In this document: positions 18,026 through 26,356 of the stretch, piece by piece
Numbering within the stretch: the first letter of the stretch is position 1
Layout of the letters: the number at the start of each line of letters is the position of its first letter
NCBI GenBank assembly: GCA_026002815.1
Contig: BPGB01000003.1
Location: forward strand, 145,295 to 209,294
Direction: 5' to 3'
Source of the DNA: Candidatus Woesearchaeota archaeon
GTDB taxonomy: Archaea; Nanobdellota; Nanobdellia; Woesearchaeales; UBA9642
Length of the DNA stretch: 64,000 nt
The notes under the pieces: generated by a model
The model's database searches: none
What the model was told of the DNA's origin: nothing
Seen by the model: the letters and a program-made list of their open reading frames with translations, nothing else
Translations under genes and position numbers: made by a program

Positions 18026-18919
18026 ATGATTAATGTAACTCAGCTTTCTGAATATATTTATTGTCCGAGAAAACTTTTCATAAGCGGCGTTTTACAATTA
18101 AAAGAACCTTCAAAAGAGAGTCTTGTTAAAGGAAGCATATGGCATAAAACATATGACTTAATAAATAAGGGAGAGAAAAATATTGTTATTTCTGTAAAAT
18201 CAGACAATTATGAAGAGATATTTGATTTGTATAAGAGGACTTTTGCAAAATATTTGAGAGAAGCAATAATTTCTCAAAAATCAGCTTTGAAAAAATTAGA
18301 AATATCGATGATTTCAGTATTTAAAGAATATTGGCCCAATTTTGAGGAGGAAGCAATCTTAAGAGCATCAAATATTTATTCTTTTATTAAAAAGAGCAAC
18401 TTATTAGGGGAAGAATTATGGGAGAAGTTAACTCCTAAAATACTTTCGGAACAATATTTTAAGTCTGAAAATCTTGGAATCTCAGGAATAATAGATATTA
18501 TAGAGGTGCATGAAACTTTTTCACATGAAGGACTAGAAAAATTATATGTTCCTATAGAATTAAAAACAGGCAGCATACCTTCAAAAGGTATATGGGATAC
18601 TCATAGAATACAATTGGGTGCATATTTGTTGCTACTAGAAGAATCGGGTAAGAAAACAGGGGAAGGATTAATCAAATATGTTTCATGCAAGGAAAATAGA
18701 AAAGTAGTAGAAAATAGGGTATTAGTAATGGATGCTTTTTTAAAGCAAGAAATAAAGAAAACAATATTTAATGTTAGAGAGATTTTATCTTCAAAAGAAC
18801 CCCCTGAAAAGACAAGTAATAAGAATAAGTGTTCAAAGTGTTCTTTCAGGGAAATATGCTATAATGATCAGTCTATGAAAAAATTATTAGAAGAAGCATT
18901 AGAAAAAAGAAGATCTTGA
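18026..18919 (+). CDS. Cas4/Dna2-like PD-(D/E)XK nuclease with Fe-S cysteines
   Basis: A 297-residue RecB-family nuclease. It starts with INVTQLSEYIYCPRKLFI, the typical Cas4 N-terminus with the first cluster Cys, has the catalytic GIIDIIEV ... VPIELKTG strand pair (Asp and E-x-K) and the QLGAYLLLLEE helix (Q-x3-Y), and ends with CSKCSFREIC, completing four Cys for a 4Fe-4S cluster. No CRISPR array or other cas gene is nearby, so it is probably a chromosomal repair nuclease rather than an adaptation protein. A TATA box puts the start at ATG 18026. Confidence 0.9.
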   Translation: MINVTQLSEYIYCPRKLFISGVLQLKEPSKESLVKGSIWHKTYDLINKGEKNIVISVKSDNYEEIFDLYKRTFAKYLREAIISQKSALKKLEISMISVFKEYWPNFEEEAILRASNIYSFIKKSNLLGEELWEKLTPKILSEQYFKSENLGISGIIDIIEVHETFSHEGLEKLYVPIELKTGSIPSKGIWDTHRIQLGAYLLLLEESGKKTGEGLIKYVSCKENRKVVENRVLVMDAFLKQEIKKTIFNVREILSSKEPPEKTSNKNKCSKCSFREICYNDQSMKKLLEEALEKRRS

Positions 18920-19064
18920 TTTTTTTTATGTGGATTTTTTATTATTGAATGTGCTTAATGTAGGGAGATTATTGTTTAACAGAAAAATTTAAATAGAAAA
19001 ATTTATATATAGTGGCTGTTTATTTTTATTTATATATTATATTTTGTTATTAAGGGTGATTTTT

Positions 19065-19352
19065 ATGCCAGAAATGAAAGCTGATCCAAAAAGTATGGAA
19101 GAGAAAAAATTTTCAAAACAATTAATAGGTAAAACAGTTATTTCGAAGTCAGGAAAGAGATTTGGTGAGGTTGGTGATATTATCTTCGAAACTAAATCTG
19201 GAGAATTAATACATTTAATATTAGTAAATCCCACATCTTATATCGAAAAGTTGGAGTTGGAAAAAACAAAAGATGGTTCGATATTAGTTCCGTTCTCAGC
19301 AGTAATTGCTGTAGGGGATTTTGTAGTTCTTGCAGAGGAGGATATAATTTAA
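19065..19352 (+). CDS. PRC-barrel domain protein
   Basis: A 95-residue small beta-barrel protein. IGKTVISKSGKRFGEVGDI begins the PRC-barrel fold and VPFSAVIAVGDFVVLAEE closes it. In archaea stand-alone PRC-barrel proteins include cell-division factors (CdvB-associated SepF partners) and RNA-metabolism proteins, so the role is open. GGTGAT at 19055-19060 is a full Shine-Dalgarno for ATG 19065, and TATATA at about 19003 gives a short leader. A second PRC-barrel gene lies at 22.1 kb. Confidence 0.85.
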   Translation: MPEMKADPKSMEEKKFSKQLIGKTVISKSGKRFGEVGDIIFETKSGELIHLILVNPTSYIEKLELEKTKDGSILVPFSAVIAVGDFVVLAEEDII

Positions 19353-19458
19353 AGCGAAATATATGTTTTATCTGAAATATACGCAGTGAATATATATGAA
19401 AATTTTTCGATTTATTTTTATAAAATAATTTAAAATATGCTTTTTCTATTATTATTTG

Positions 19459-20352
19459 ATGAATACGAAAATAGGAATAAGAAATAAGAAAATAAGAATA
19501 TTGTATTTTCTATCAATAATTTTAATAGTAATATTTTTATCTTTTTTTATAGTATCTTACTATACTTTCAATAATACGCCTTATTCTTTATCAGAAACAT
19601 TTACCGTAGCAAATTGGAACTTACAAATTTTCGGAGACAAAAAGGCAAATAACAGCGAAATTCTTCAATATTATGCCAACGTAATAAAAAATTTTGATAT
19701 AGTTTTCCTACAGGAAATACGGGACAAAGATGGAAGTGCCTTTCAAGAGTTATGCAAAAAATTAGATGCTTATAAGTGTATAGTATCATCAAGAGCAGGC
19801 AGGAGTTCTTCAAAAGAGCAGTACGGTGTTGTTTATTTGAAAGACTTAAATGTTTCCTTTTTTGATTATAATCCTGACATTTTTGACAGGTGGGAACGTC
19901 CTCCTATTAAAATAAGTGTCTTCTTTAATAAAACTAATTATACAATAAGTTTTTATAATATTCATACAAAACCTTCGAATGTGTCTATAGAATTATTTTA
20001 TTTAGAAAAATTAATCGATAATACGGCAGATGTTAATTCTGAAAATATTGTCGTATTAGGAGATTTAAATGCTGATTGTTATTATTATAATGCTTCACAA
20101 AAAAATGCTTTTTTACTAGGATGGTATTGGCTTATTGGTGATTCGGATGACACTACTTCAACGAAAAGCGATTGCGCTTATGATAGAATAATTATGAATA
20201 ATGACTCATATATGGAGTATATATCGCACGGTATTGAACATACATTATATTCAGACCATTACTTGATTTGGGCTAGATTGCTTAATAAAGAAAGAAGAGA
20301 TAAAAAGTTTAATGATTACGTACGACATTTACAACAATTAATTTATAAATAA
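19459..20352 (+). CDS. Membrane-anchored endonuclease/exonuclease/phosphatase-family protein
   Basis: One N-terminal transmembrane segment (IILIVIFLSFFIVSYYTF) anchors a DNase I-like domain: FTVANWNLQIFG, FDIVFLQEIRD (metal-binding Glu), NIHTKPS, VVLGDLNADC, and SDHYLIWARL (catalytic His). The fold covers nucleases, phosphodiesterases and sphingomyelinases. Orientation implies the catalytic domain is outside the cell, so degrading external DNA or RNA for nucleotide salvage is a reasonable guess for a host-dependent archaeon. ATG 19459 is preferred over the adjacent TTG. Confidence 0.85.
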   Translation: MNTKIGIRNKKIRILYFLSIILIVIFLSFFIVSYYTFNNTPYSLSETFTVANWNLQIFGDKKANNSEILQYYANVIKNFDIVFLQEIRDKDGSAFQELCKKLDAYKCIVSSRAGRSSSKEQYGVVYLKDLNVSFFDYNPDIFDRWERPPIKISVFFNKTNYTISFYNIHTKPSNVSIELFYLEKLIDNTADVNSENIVVLGDLNADCYYYNASQKNAFLLGWYWLIGDSDDTTSTKSDCAYDRIIMNNDSYMEYISHGIEHTLYSDHYLIWARLLNKERRDKKFNDYVRHLQQLIYK

Positions 20353-20483
20353 AGACGCTCTTTTATTTTAAATATTAAATAGTTTAAGAATAACTTTTAT
20401 TTTTTGTATATTTATATTATAAAAGATAATAAATTATCTACAAAAACAGTATAAAGTGTATAAAAAGTATAAACAGTGAGCGT

Positions 20484-20873
20484 ATGAATAAGAAGGCTAA
20501 AGGTTCAAATGCGGAAAGAGATTTAATTCATAGATTTTTTTTAAATGATTGGGTTGCGATAAGAAGCGCAGGTTCTGGAAGTATGCAGTATCCTAGTCCT
20601 GACATTCTCGCAGGCAACAATCTTAGAAGACTTGCTATTGAGTGTAAAGCAGTAAATGATACAAAGAAGTATTTTACTAAAAAAGAAATCGAAGAATTAG
20701 TGTATTTTGCTAAAAAATTTGGTGCAGAACCTTGGGTTGCTGTAAGATTTGATAGGATAGACTGGTTTTTTTTAAACGTAGAGGATCTTGAGTTGAAGGA
20801 TAAAAGTTTTTTTGTTGATGTTATTATCGCAAAGAGAAAGGGACTTGATTTTAATACTTTAATAGGAAAATAA
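20484..20873 (+). CDS. hjc: Holliday junction resolvase Hjc
   Basis: Resolves four-way junctions in recombination. The 129-residue protein shows the whole archaeal Hjc pattern: KGSNAERDLIHRF (catalytic Glu), RSAGSGS, SPDILAG (metal Asp), and LAIECKA (E-x-K). It acts as a dimer. No operon partner is clear; a nuclease and a small coiled-coil membrane gene follow with separate promoters. Confidence 0.95.
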   Translation: MNKKAKGSNAERDLIHRFFLNDWVAIRSAGSGSMQYPSPDILAGNNLRRLAIECKAVNDTKKYFTKKEIEELVYFAKKFGAEPWVAVRFDRIDWFFLNVEDLELKDKSFFVDVIIAKRKGLDFNTLIGK

Positions 20874-20978
20874 TCAATTGTTTTAATATTTCTTAAATTA
20901 TAATTTTTAAAACAATAAAATTTTTAAATGTGCTATACGATATGGTATAAAAATCATGATTTAAAAAGAGGTGTTAAA

Positions 20979-21203
20979 ATGGGATTAGATACTGTGATAT
21001 TAGCAATTATCATTGGTACTTTGGCAGCAATAGTTTATAGTTTGAGGATTCTCGTATTATTAGAGAGAAGAATAGCTAGAATGGATGAAAATATTGAGAA
21101 GATGACTCATGTTATTGCAAAGCAAGAGATTCAGATATTGAATGAAGAAAAACGAATAGAAGAGGAAGAACAAAAAATTCTCGGTAAGAGGAAAAAGAAA
21201 TAG
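20979..21203 (+). CDS. Small single-span membrane protein with coiled coil
   Basis: ATG 20979 follows a clear Shine-Dalgarno GAGGTG (20969-20974). The 74-residue product has one N-terminal transmembrane helix (TVILAIIIGTLAAIVYSL) and a long charged cytoplasmic coiled coil ending KRKKK. It resembles small tethers found widely in archaea, but I do not recognise a family. The positive tail suggests interaction with nucleic acid or phospholipid. Confidence 0.7.
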   Translation: MGLDTVILAIIIGTLAAIVYSLRILVLLERRIARMDENIEKMTHVIAKQEIQILNEEKRIEEEEQKILGKRKKK

Positions 21204-21350
21204 TCCTTTAAATGACTATTATATTTTAATTAATGTTTTACGTATTGTTTTTTAATTATTTTGCTTTTTTATTTTATTGTTTTTAATTATTAATTTCTTT
21301 TTAATAACTTTTTCAATAAATTTATATTGTTAATTATTATTTTTTCTAGT

Positions 21351-21971
21351 ATGATACTTCATAAGTCCTTTAAGCACGGATGGTTTTATCATTATAGGGT
21401 TCATATTCCAAAGACAGAATCTTTATGTTATAATTTACAATCACTGAAAGAGTATTTGCTTCAGGTAAGGAATAATTGTCCTGATGAATATTTTCAATAT
21501 GGTCCGAGAAGTTCAAGATTAAAAATGAATCTAGACTTAGATCTGAAATTAATTAAAGGCCATGAAGTATCTGAACTTGCATATTTAGGATTAAAAAATG
21601 CTCGTTTTAAGACTGCACATAGCAATGTTCAGATGTTTATGCTTCAAAACGATGATAAAACTATTAGCATAGAGGTTCCAATATGGTTGTTAAGTGATGA
21701 GCTTTCAAATTATGAGAATATTTTAATGACTAAAGAACCATTGACTGGACATATCGATGTTCTCCGTATAGAAGATAATAAAATATGGATATGGGATTAT
21801 AAGCCTAATGCTCGCAGGGAAAAATATGCATCTATTCAGACAAATTTTTATGCTTTAATGTTAAGTAAAAGAACAGGTCTGCCTCTTGATATTTTTAGAT
21901 GCGGTTATTTCGATGAGAAGGATGCGTTTATATTCCGGCCAAAGATGGTTTCTTCATTACTTAAGGAGTGA
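21351..21971 (+). CDS. PD-(D/E)XK nuclease-superfamily protein
   Basis: A 206-residue protein whose centre has the nuclease core: LTGHIDVLRIEDNKIWIWDY (Asp, then W-D-Y-K with Asp and Lys) and a following helix IQTNFYALMLSKRTGLP resembling the Q-x3-Y motif. Upstream RSSRLKMN and EVSELAYLGLKNA may form the N-terminal helix with Glu. No Cys cluster is present. ATG 21351 lies about 27 bases after TTTATATTG, so it is probably leaderless. DNA-repair or defence nuclease are both possible. Confidence 0.8.
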   Translation: MILHKSFKHGWFYHYRVHIPKTESLCYNLQSLKEYLLQVRNNCPDEYFQYGPRSSRLKMNLDLDLKLIKGHEVSELAYLGLKNARFKTAHSNVQMFMLQNDDKTISIEVPIWLLSDELSNYENILMTKEPLTGHIDVLRIEDNKIWIWDYKPNARREKYASIQTNFYALMLSKRTGLPLDIFRCGYFDEKDAFIFRPKMVSSLLKE

Positions 21972-22099
21972 TCTTTAGAAATGTAGCGATAGATATATTA
22001 AATGTAATATTCTTAAGGTTCTGTTTCTTACTATAAAATCGAAACTTATTTAAATTAGCACCCTATTATTGTTATCAATATTGGTTAAAGGTGATTGGT

Positions 22100-22369
22100 A
22101 TGTTGAAAATGAAAAAAATGTCTGAAACTTATGATATGCGAGTTTTTACTGATACTGGAGATTATTTCGGAGATGTCGAGGAGGCAATAATTCAGAATAC
22201 AAAAATCTCTGGTTGGAGAGTTAGGGCCACTAAGAATTCGTTTTTAAATAAAGTTTTGGGTTCAGCAAAGGGAGTTATTATTCCTCATAATCTGGTAAAG
22301 AGCATAGGGGATATAATGATTATTAATAGATCAGCAATACCTAATGCTCCAGAAGGAAATGAAGAGTGA
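22100..22369 (+). CDS. PRC-barrel domain protein
   Basis: An 89-residue PRC-barrel protein: DMRVFTDTGDYFGDVEEAII starts the barrel and GVIIPHNLVKSIGDIMIINR finishes it. AGGTGAT at 22089-22095 is an excellent Shine-Dalgarno for ATG 22100. It is the second PRC-barrel gene within 3.1 kb but not a close copy of the one at 19.1 kb. Its role is unknown; related proteins bind RNA-processing or division partners. Confidence 0.82.
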   Translation: MLKMKKMSETYDMRVFTDTGDYFGDVEEAIIQNTKISGWRVRATKNSFLNKVLGSAKGVIIPHNLVKSIGDIMIINRSAIPNAPEGNEE

Positions 22370-22419
22370 GTTTTTGATATTTTTTAGCAATATTTTATTT
22401 AATATTTTTTTATATTTCT

Positions 22420-22962
22420 TTAAAAACTCTGTCTTTTAAAATAAGAACCTTTGCTTGCTTCTTTTACGAAATCCCACGTATCTTTAGAGTCATAACCTTT
22501 TATATCTATTATTTTTATTCTATATATGGCCATTCCTTTTTTTGGTATTTGTGTTTCTAAATTGTGCTCATTGCTAATGAACCATTTCATAAAATTTGTA
22601 ACATTTTTCTCTAAGTCTGTGTGTGATAGTATGTTGTGAATTTCGTTTGATTCAATAACCAAGTTTATGCCTTCAGTAGAATATTTTTTTTCTAAAAGTT
22701 TTTTTATATAATATTCCCCTTCTGTGTGTGCATACATTATTATTGAAGTCATTCGTGTATTGTTTATCTTTAAGTAATCTATTAATTTGTTAAATTCTTG
22801 TTTTGTCATTATTTCTTTTGATTTTATTTTCTTAAAAATCATTATTCCTGCTTCTTTTTCTGTGTTTATAGCTAGCTCTTTATAGTATTCTTTTTCTATA
22901 ATTTCGTTCAATTTTTTTTCATCTTTTCTTCTTATGTAAAATTTTGTTGATTCAAAGGTCAT
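22420..22962 (-). CDS. Hypothetical protein
   Basis: Unrecognised 180-residue soluble protein, start TFESTKFYIRRKDEKKLNEI. It mixes strands and charged helices, with TRMTSIIMYAHTEGEYYIKKLL and GMAIYRIKIIDIKGYD as the most regular parts. No Cys and no membrane segment. It is the last of three minus-strand genes of unknown function downstream of taw1, each with a short AT-rich spacer. Confidence 0.65.
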   Translation of the reverse strand: MTFESTKFYIRRKDEKKLNEIIEKEYYKELAINTEKEAGIMIFKKIKSKEIMTKQEFNKLIDYLKINNTRMTSIIMYAHTEGEYYIKKLLEKKYSTEGINLVIESNEIHNILSHTDLEKNVTNFMKWFISNEHNLETQIPKKGMAIYRIKIIDIKGYDSKDTWDFVKEASKGSYFKRQSF

Positions 22963-23054
22963 ATTGTAAGAGAAGTTTCTCAGTTTATAAATGTTTCTAC
23001 TCTTAAGTAGATATGATTTTAATATGTTGTTTTTTGAATATTATTCTAAATATT

Positions 23055-23507
23055 TTATTCTTCATCTTCGTCATTATTTTCAAATAATTCAGGTTTCTTT
23101 TTTTCTTTTTTAGGTTCTGTAAAAGTACCGTTTGTAGTATCGAACATAGCTTTTAATCCCTGAACGATGCTTGCAGGATCTGCAATCATATTATGTATAT
23201 AGGGGTTTATGAACCATTTTTCATTTCTATTTAGATTAACAAATAGTATACTTAAATTCTTTATTTTCGAAATCTCAGTCCATTTTTTTATTAAGAAAGA
23301 AAAGTTATCTTCTGTGTTTAGACAAACAATAATCCCTTCTTTTTTCAAAATCTCTTCATTCAAATAAGCGATTACATGATAGGTTTGTTCCTTATCAAGA
23401 TATTTAACAGTTATTACATTTTCTTTTTTATCTATAGATTTTATTTTTTTTAATGTCAAATCTTTATGTTTAATGTATGTTTCAGTCCATTCAATTAATT
23501 CTTTCAT
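23055..23507 (-). CDS. Hypothetical acidic-tailed protein
   Basis: Unrecognised 150-residue protein. An alpha/beta part (ITVKYLDKEQTYHVIAYLNEE, LSILFVNLNRNEKWFINPYI) is followed by ADPASIVQGLKAMFDTTNG and a charged tail ending in an acidic run. The core pattern looks like a small nucleotide- or substrate-binding fold, similar in layout to degenerate restriction-like domains, but no catalytic set is visible. ATG 23507 is the only reasonable start. Confidence 0.65.
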   Translation of the reverse strand: MKELIEWTETYIKHKDLTLKKIKSIDKKENVITVKYLDKEQTYHVIAYLNEEILKKEGIIVCLNTEDNFSFLIKKWTEISKIKNLSILFVNLNRNEKWFINPYIHNMIADPASIVQGLKAMFDTTNGTFTEPKKEKKKPELFENNDEDEE

Positions 23508-23616
23508 TTTAAATCATGTATTTTCTTTTGTTTGTTTTATTTATTTTGTTGTTATCTGATTTTGTCTTAAAATGTCGTTGATTTTTGCTTTAAAATTAGT
23601 TATTTCTTTAATATTC

Positions 23617-24123
23617 TTATTTTGTCGTACTTTTTTGTGTAATCATCACCACTATATGGGGCGTTAGGAATGATAATAAATAAATCCCTGCTATAATATA
23701 TGGATTATATCTTAATGGAAGCATGGTTTTTAAGCTGAATTCTATTGATACTCTTGATATTAATGCGAAATTTATTATTCCACTAGTGAGAAGAGTAACC
23801 AATAGTCCTTTCATAAATTGTCTTTCCGTTTTTATAATATCTAAAATGAGTATGCTAAAAAGTACTCCGAAAGTAAATCCTGTAACTGCAACTATCAATA
23901 CTATTGCAAAACCCTTAAGAGCGAATGCAAAGGGTATTAGAAATGTTGAGCATATTATATTGCCTACTATTATTAAGAAGAGTGATGCCCAATATATTGT
24001 TTTATCAAACACTTTTGCTCTCAATAATTTATTGTCTTCTGCTTTTTGTATTATTTTAGAAGCATCTTCTATTTCTTTTATGCTCCATCCTTTTTTTAGA
24101 AGATCAATTTTATTTATGTTCAT
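23617..24123 (-). CDS. Four-span membrane protein
   Basis: A 168-residue protein with a polar N-terminal segment (LLKKGWSIKEIEDASKIIQKA) and four strongly hydrophobic helices. The N-terminal pattern GWSxxEI is a recurring cytoplasmic signature of small archaeal membrane proteins of unknown function, probably a degenerate helix-turn-helix or peptide-binding arm. No transport motif is visible. It lies between taw1 and a hypothetical gene on the same strand. Confidence 0.72.
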   Translation of the reverse strand: MNINKIDLLKKGWSIKEIEDASKIIQKAEDNKLLRAKVFDKTIYWASLFLIIVGNIICSTFLIPFAFALKGFAIVLIVAVTGFTFGVLFSILILDIIKTERQFMKGLLVTLLTSGIINFALISRVSIEFSLKTMLPLRYNPYIIAGIYLLSFLTPHIVVMITQKSTTK

Positions 24124-24195
24124 AGATTCCTCTTTTTTATTTTTCTGTTAAGTAAGTATTTAAATTTTTTTAGTATTTATGTTTATTTATTATTC

Positions 24196-25260
24196 TTAGT
24201 CAAGTTCGGTTTCTTCAATTGTTTCTTCAGAAAGAGTGGTTTTGGGTGTTTTTTTGATATATTGTGTTGTTTCAGGTTCTATTCCTGAATTAATCAGCCT
24301 GTTCCATGCTTCAAAATCAATCCATGTATGCCATTCTTCGTTTATTTTAAATTTCTTTTTTGCAAGCATCCACACTCTTGAAGGTTTATGTTCTGATACC
24401 ATTTCATAATCTGGAAGATATTTTATTAGTTCTTTAGTAAATGCTGTGACTTCATCATGTGATGGCATGTTTTCTCTTTTTAATCTGAGTCTTGATGCAC
24501 CGACATGCATATATGCTTTAACTTCTATAAAGTCGGGATTCCCCTTCATTATTAGTTCGGCATATTTGTTTGGTTCTATATCATTTATTGATTTTATTAT
24601 TGTAAGTCTTATACATGTTCTTTGTTTCTTTTGTGATAAATATTCAAGACTTTTCATTAATCGCTCCCAATAGTCTTCAAATAATGGTAGATCTACTTCT
24701 TTAAGTAATTCTTTATTTGGTGCATCTAAGCTAACATATAATTGGGTTATTGGTGCAAGTTCTCTTATAGATTCGGGGTATTGTGCGTTAGTGACAAGAA
24801 ACGTACTTATTCCTTTTTTATTGAATTTATCGATTAGTTCATTTATTCTTGGATATATTATGGGTTCTCCAGTCAAAGAGAGCGCGACATGCTTTATTGT
24901 TTTAGATCTTTGATATGCTTCCTTAGCTTCAGGCATGCCGCCATATCCTTCTAAGAGTTTGTGGTGTGCCTTTATACTTCCCTCAAGAATCATTTCTGGA
25001 TCGTCAACCCCCCATTTCCATTCTTTACTTACTGGTGCCTTATATCCTCTCCAGCAAAATGTGCATCTATTAGCACAAGAAATAGATGTTGTCATTTGCA
25101 TGCATTGGTTGCTCATTATCCCATAGAACTTAAGCTTATAGCAACCGCCTTTTCCTTTTATCATATTTTTAGTCCAACCACAAGTTTTGACTGCGGAGTG
25201 TTCTCCGATAATCCTGTATTGTTGCCTTTCGAGTTCCTCTCGTGCATATTTATTCAGCAT
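24196..25260 (-). CDS. taw1: 4-demethylwyosine synthase (TYW1/Taw1), radical SAM
   Basis: Forms the tricyclic base from N1-methyl-G37 of tRNA-Phe with pyruvate. The radical SAM cluster motif is SCANRCTFCWRG (C-x3-C-x2-C), followed by the second-cluster cysteines upstream (TCGWTKN, GCYKLKFYG) and VALSLTGEPIIYPRI. The C-terminus RVWMLAKKKFKINEEWHTWIDF is characteristic. Length 354 is standard for archaeal Taw1. Its substrate is made by Trm5, encoded at 9.9 kb. Confidence 0.94.
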   Translation of the reverse strand: MLNKYAREELERQQYRIIGEHSAVKTCGWTKNMIKGKGGCYKLKFYGIMSNQCMQMTTSISCANRCTFCWRGYKAPVSKEWKWGVDDPEMILEGSIKAHHKLLEGYGGMPEAKEAYQRSKTIKHVALSLTGEPIIYPRINELIDKFNKKGISTFLVTNAQYPESIRELAPITQLYVSLDAPNKELLKEVDLPLFEDYWERLMKSLEYLSQKKQRTCIRLTIIKSINDIEPNKYAELIMKGNPDFIEVKAYMHVGASRLRLKRENMPSHDEVTAFTKELIKYLPDYEMVSEHKPSRVWMLAKKKFKINEEWHTWIDFEAWNRLINSGIEPETTQYIKKTPKTTLSEETIEETELD

Positions 25261-25400
25261 TTTTTTATGAATTTTATTTGTTTTTTAAACTTTATGTATT
25301 ATTATTTATTATTTTGTGTATTATTTTATTTGTTTGAATTTTATGATTTTTTTATTGTTTTTTCAGTTATTTTACGCACACTTGAGCATAAAACGAAAAA

Positions 25401-25495
25401 TTTAAATATAAGTTATATCCATAAAATAGATATAGGTATACAAAAGCGTATACCAAGATACTCCCCAATGCGATGATGATATTTCATTAGCGCAT
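25401..25495 (+). promoter_or_regulatory. Promoter and structured leader of the ion channel gene
   Basis: TTTAAATATA (25401-25410) is a good TATA box, placing transcription start near 25435. There begins the perfect inverted repeat GGTATAC (25435-25441) / GTATACC (25448-25454) with a 6-base spacer, and further on ATGCG (25468-25472) pairs with CGCAT (25491-25495). The ATG is at 25523, so the leader would be about 90 bases, unlike the leaderless genes around it. The first repeat could be an operator or a 5' hairpin. Confidence 0.5.
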
Positions 25496-25522
25496 AACTG
25501 AGATAAAACATCCATAACGAAA

Positions 25523-26356
25523 ATGAGGACAGAAATATTTGAGAAACTTACCATTAAACAGATAGCAGCATATTGGTTTTCAAATGTTGCATTATTTAGT
25601 GCCTTATATTATGGATTATCCCTTATTGGAAGCGCAGTATCTTATCAAGCAACATTCCTGACTGAAATAGGAAACGCAATTTATTTCAGTTTCAACACAG
25701 CATTAACTATTGGAAGCGGAAACATTTTCCCAGTTAGCTTTGGTAAGGTATTAGCAGTAATTGAATCATTGATAAGCATAACATTAATAGGATTGTTTAT
25801 AGGAAAAATAGTTGCAAAAAAACAAGAGAAATTAATAGAAGAAGTGACTTTACTATCAATAGAAGAGGCATCTCATAACATAATAAGCGAGCTATACCTT
25901 TTCAGGAATCAAGCAGAAAAATTATTACAACAAATAACTGAAACAGAAAAAAAGAAAGGAGCACAAAATAAGAAATTTTCAAAAAACCTTTCAAAAGAAG
26001 TAGCCTTAATTCAATCAGAACTAACTAATACTTTAAGAAGATTCAACGAATTAATAGAAAAAGAAAAAATAACAATCAATGACCCCCAAAGATCGATGAT
26101 GCATTTGTCCTTAATGACGAACAGCATTAATTACTCCTTATCAAGGCTTGTTGAATTGATAGAAGAATTCGACAAAAGAAAAATAGACCGGAATAAAGAG
26201 TCAACAGCAGCAGCATTAACTGAATCTGTAAAGATAAAAGAAATTTTATACGACTATTCAAAAAAAGTAGTGTATGACGAACAGATAAAGGTTAATGTTG
26301 AAGAGAAGCTGGAAGACTTGGATAAGGTTATTGCGGTGTTGCAGAAATCCGCTTAA
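25523..26356 (+). CDS. Two-span pore-loop ion channel with atypical filter
   Basis: A 277-residue channel of the potassium-channel type: membrane helix (NVALFSALYYGLSLIGSAV), pore helix and filter (AIYFSFNTALTIGSGNIFP), second helix (VIESLISITLIGLFIGKI), then ~190 cytoplasmic residues of helical, coiled-coil character. The filter reads TIGSGN where K+ channels have TVGYGD, so the aromatic and the Asp are both changed. The cytoplasmic domain is not RCK. It may conduct K+ with weak selectivity or act as a general cation or mechanosensitive channel. Confidence 0.82.
   Translation: MRTEIFEKLTIKQIAAYWFSNVALFSALYYGLSLIGSAVSYQATFLTEIGNAIYFSFNTALTIGSGNIFPVSFGKVLAVIESLISITLIGLFIGKIVAKKQEKLIEEVTLLSIEEASHNIISELYLFRNQAEKLLQQITETEKKKGAQNKKFSKNLSKEVALIQSELTNTLRRFNELIEKEKITINDPQRSMMHLSLMTNSINYSLSRLVELIEEFDKRKIDRNKESTAAALTESVKIKEILYDYSKKVVYDEQIKVNVEEKLEDLDKVIAVLQKSA

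Noticed and set aside
18026..18919. CRISPR-Cas locus near the Cas4-like gene
   Set aside because: No repeat array and no other cas gene in the window; Cas4-like nucleases occur outside CRISPR in archaea.
25470..25503. C/D box RNA candidate (ATGATGA ... CTGA) in the channel leader
   Set aside because: Only 18 bases separate the boxes, there is no internal C'/D' pair and no closing stem.
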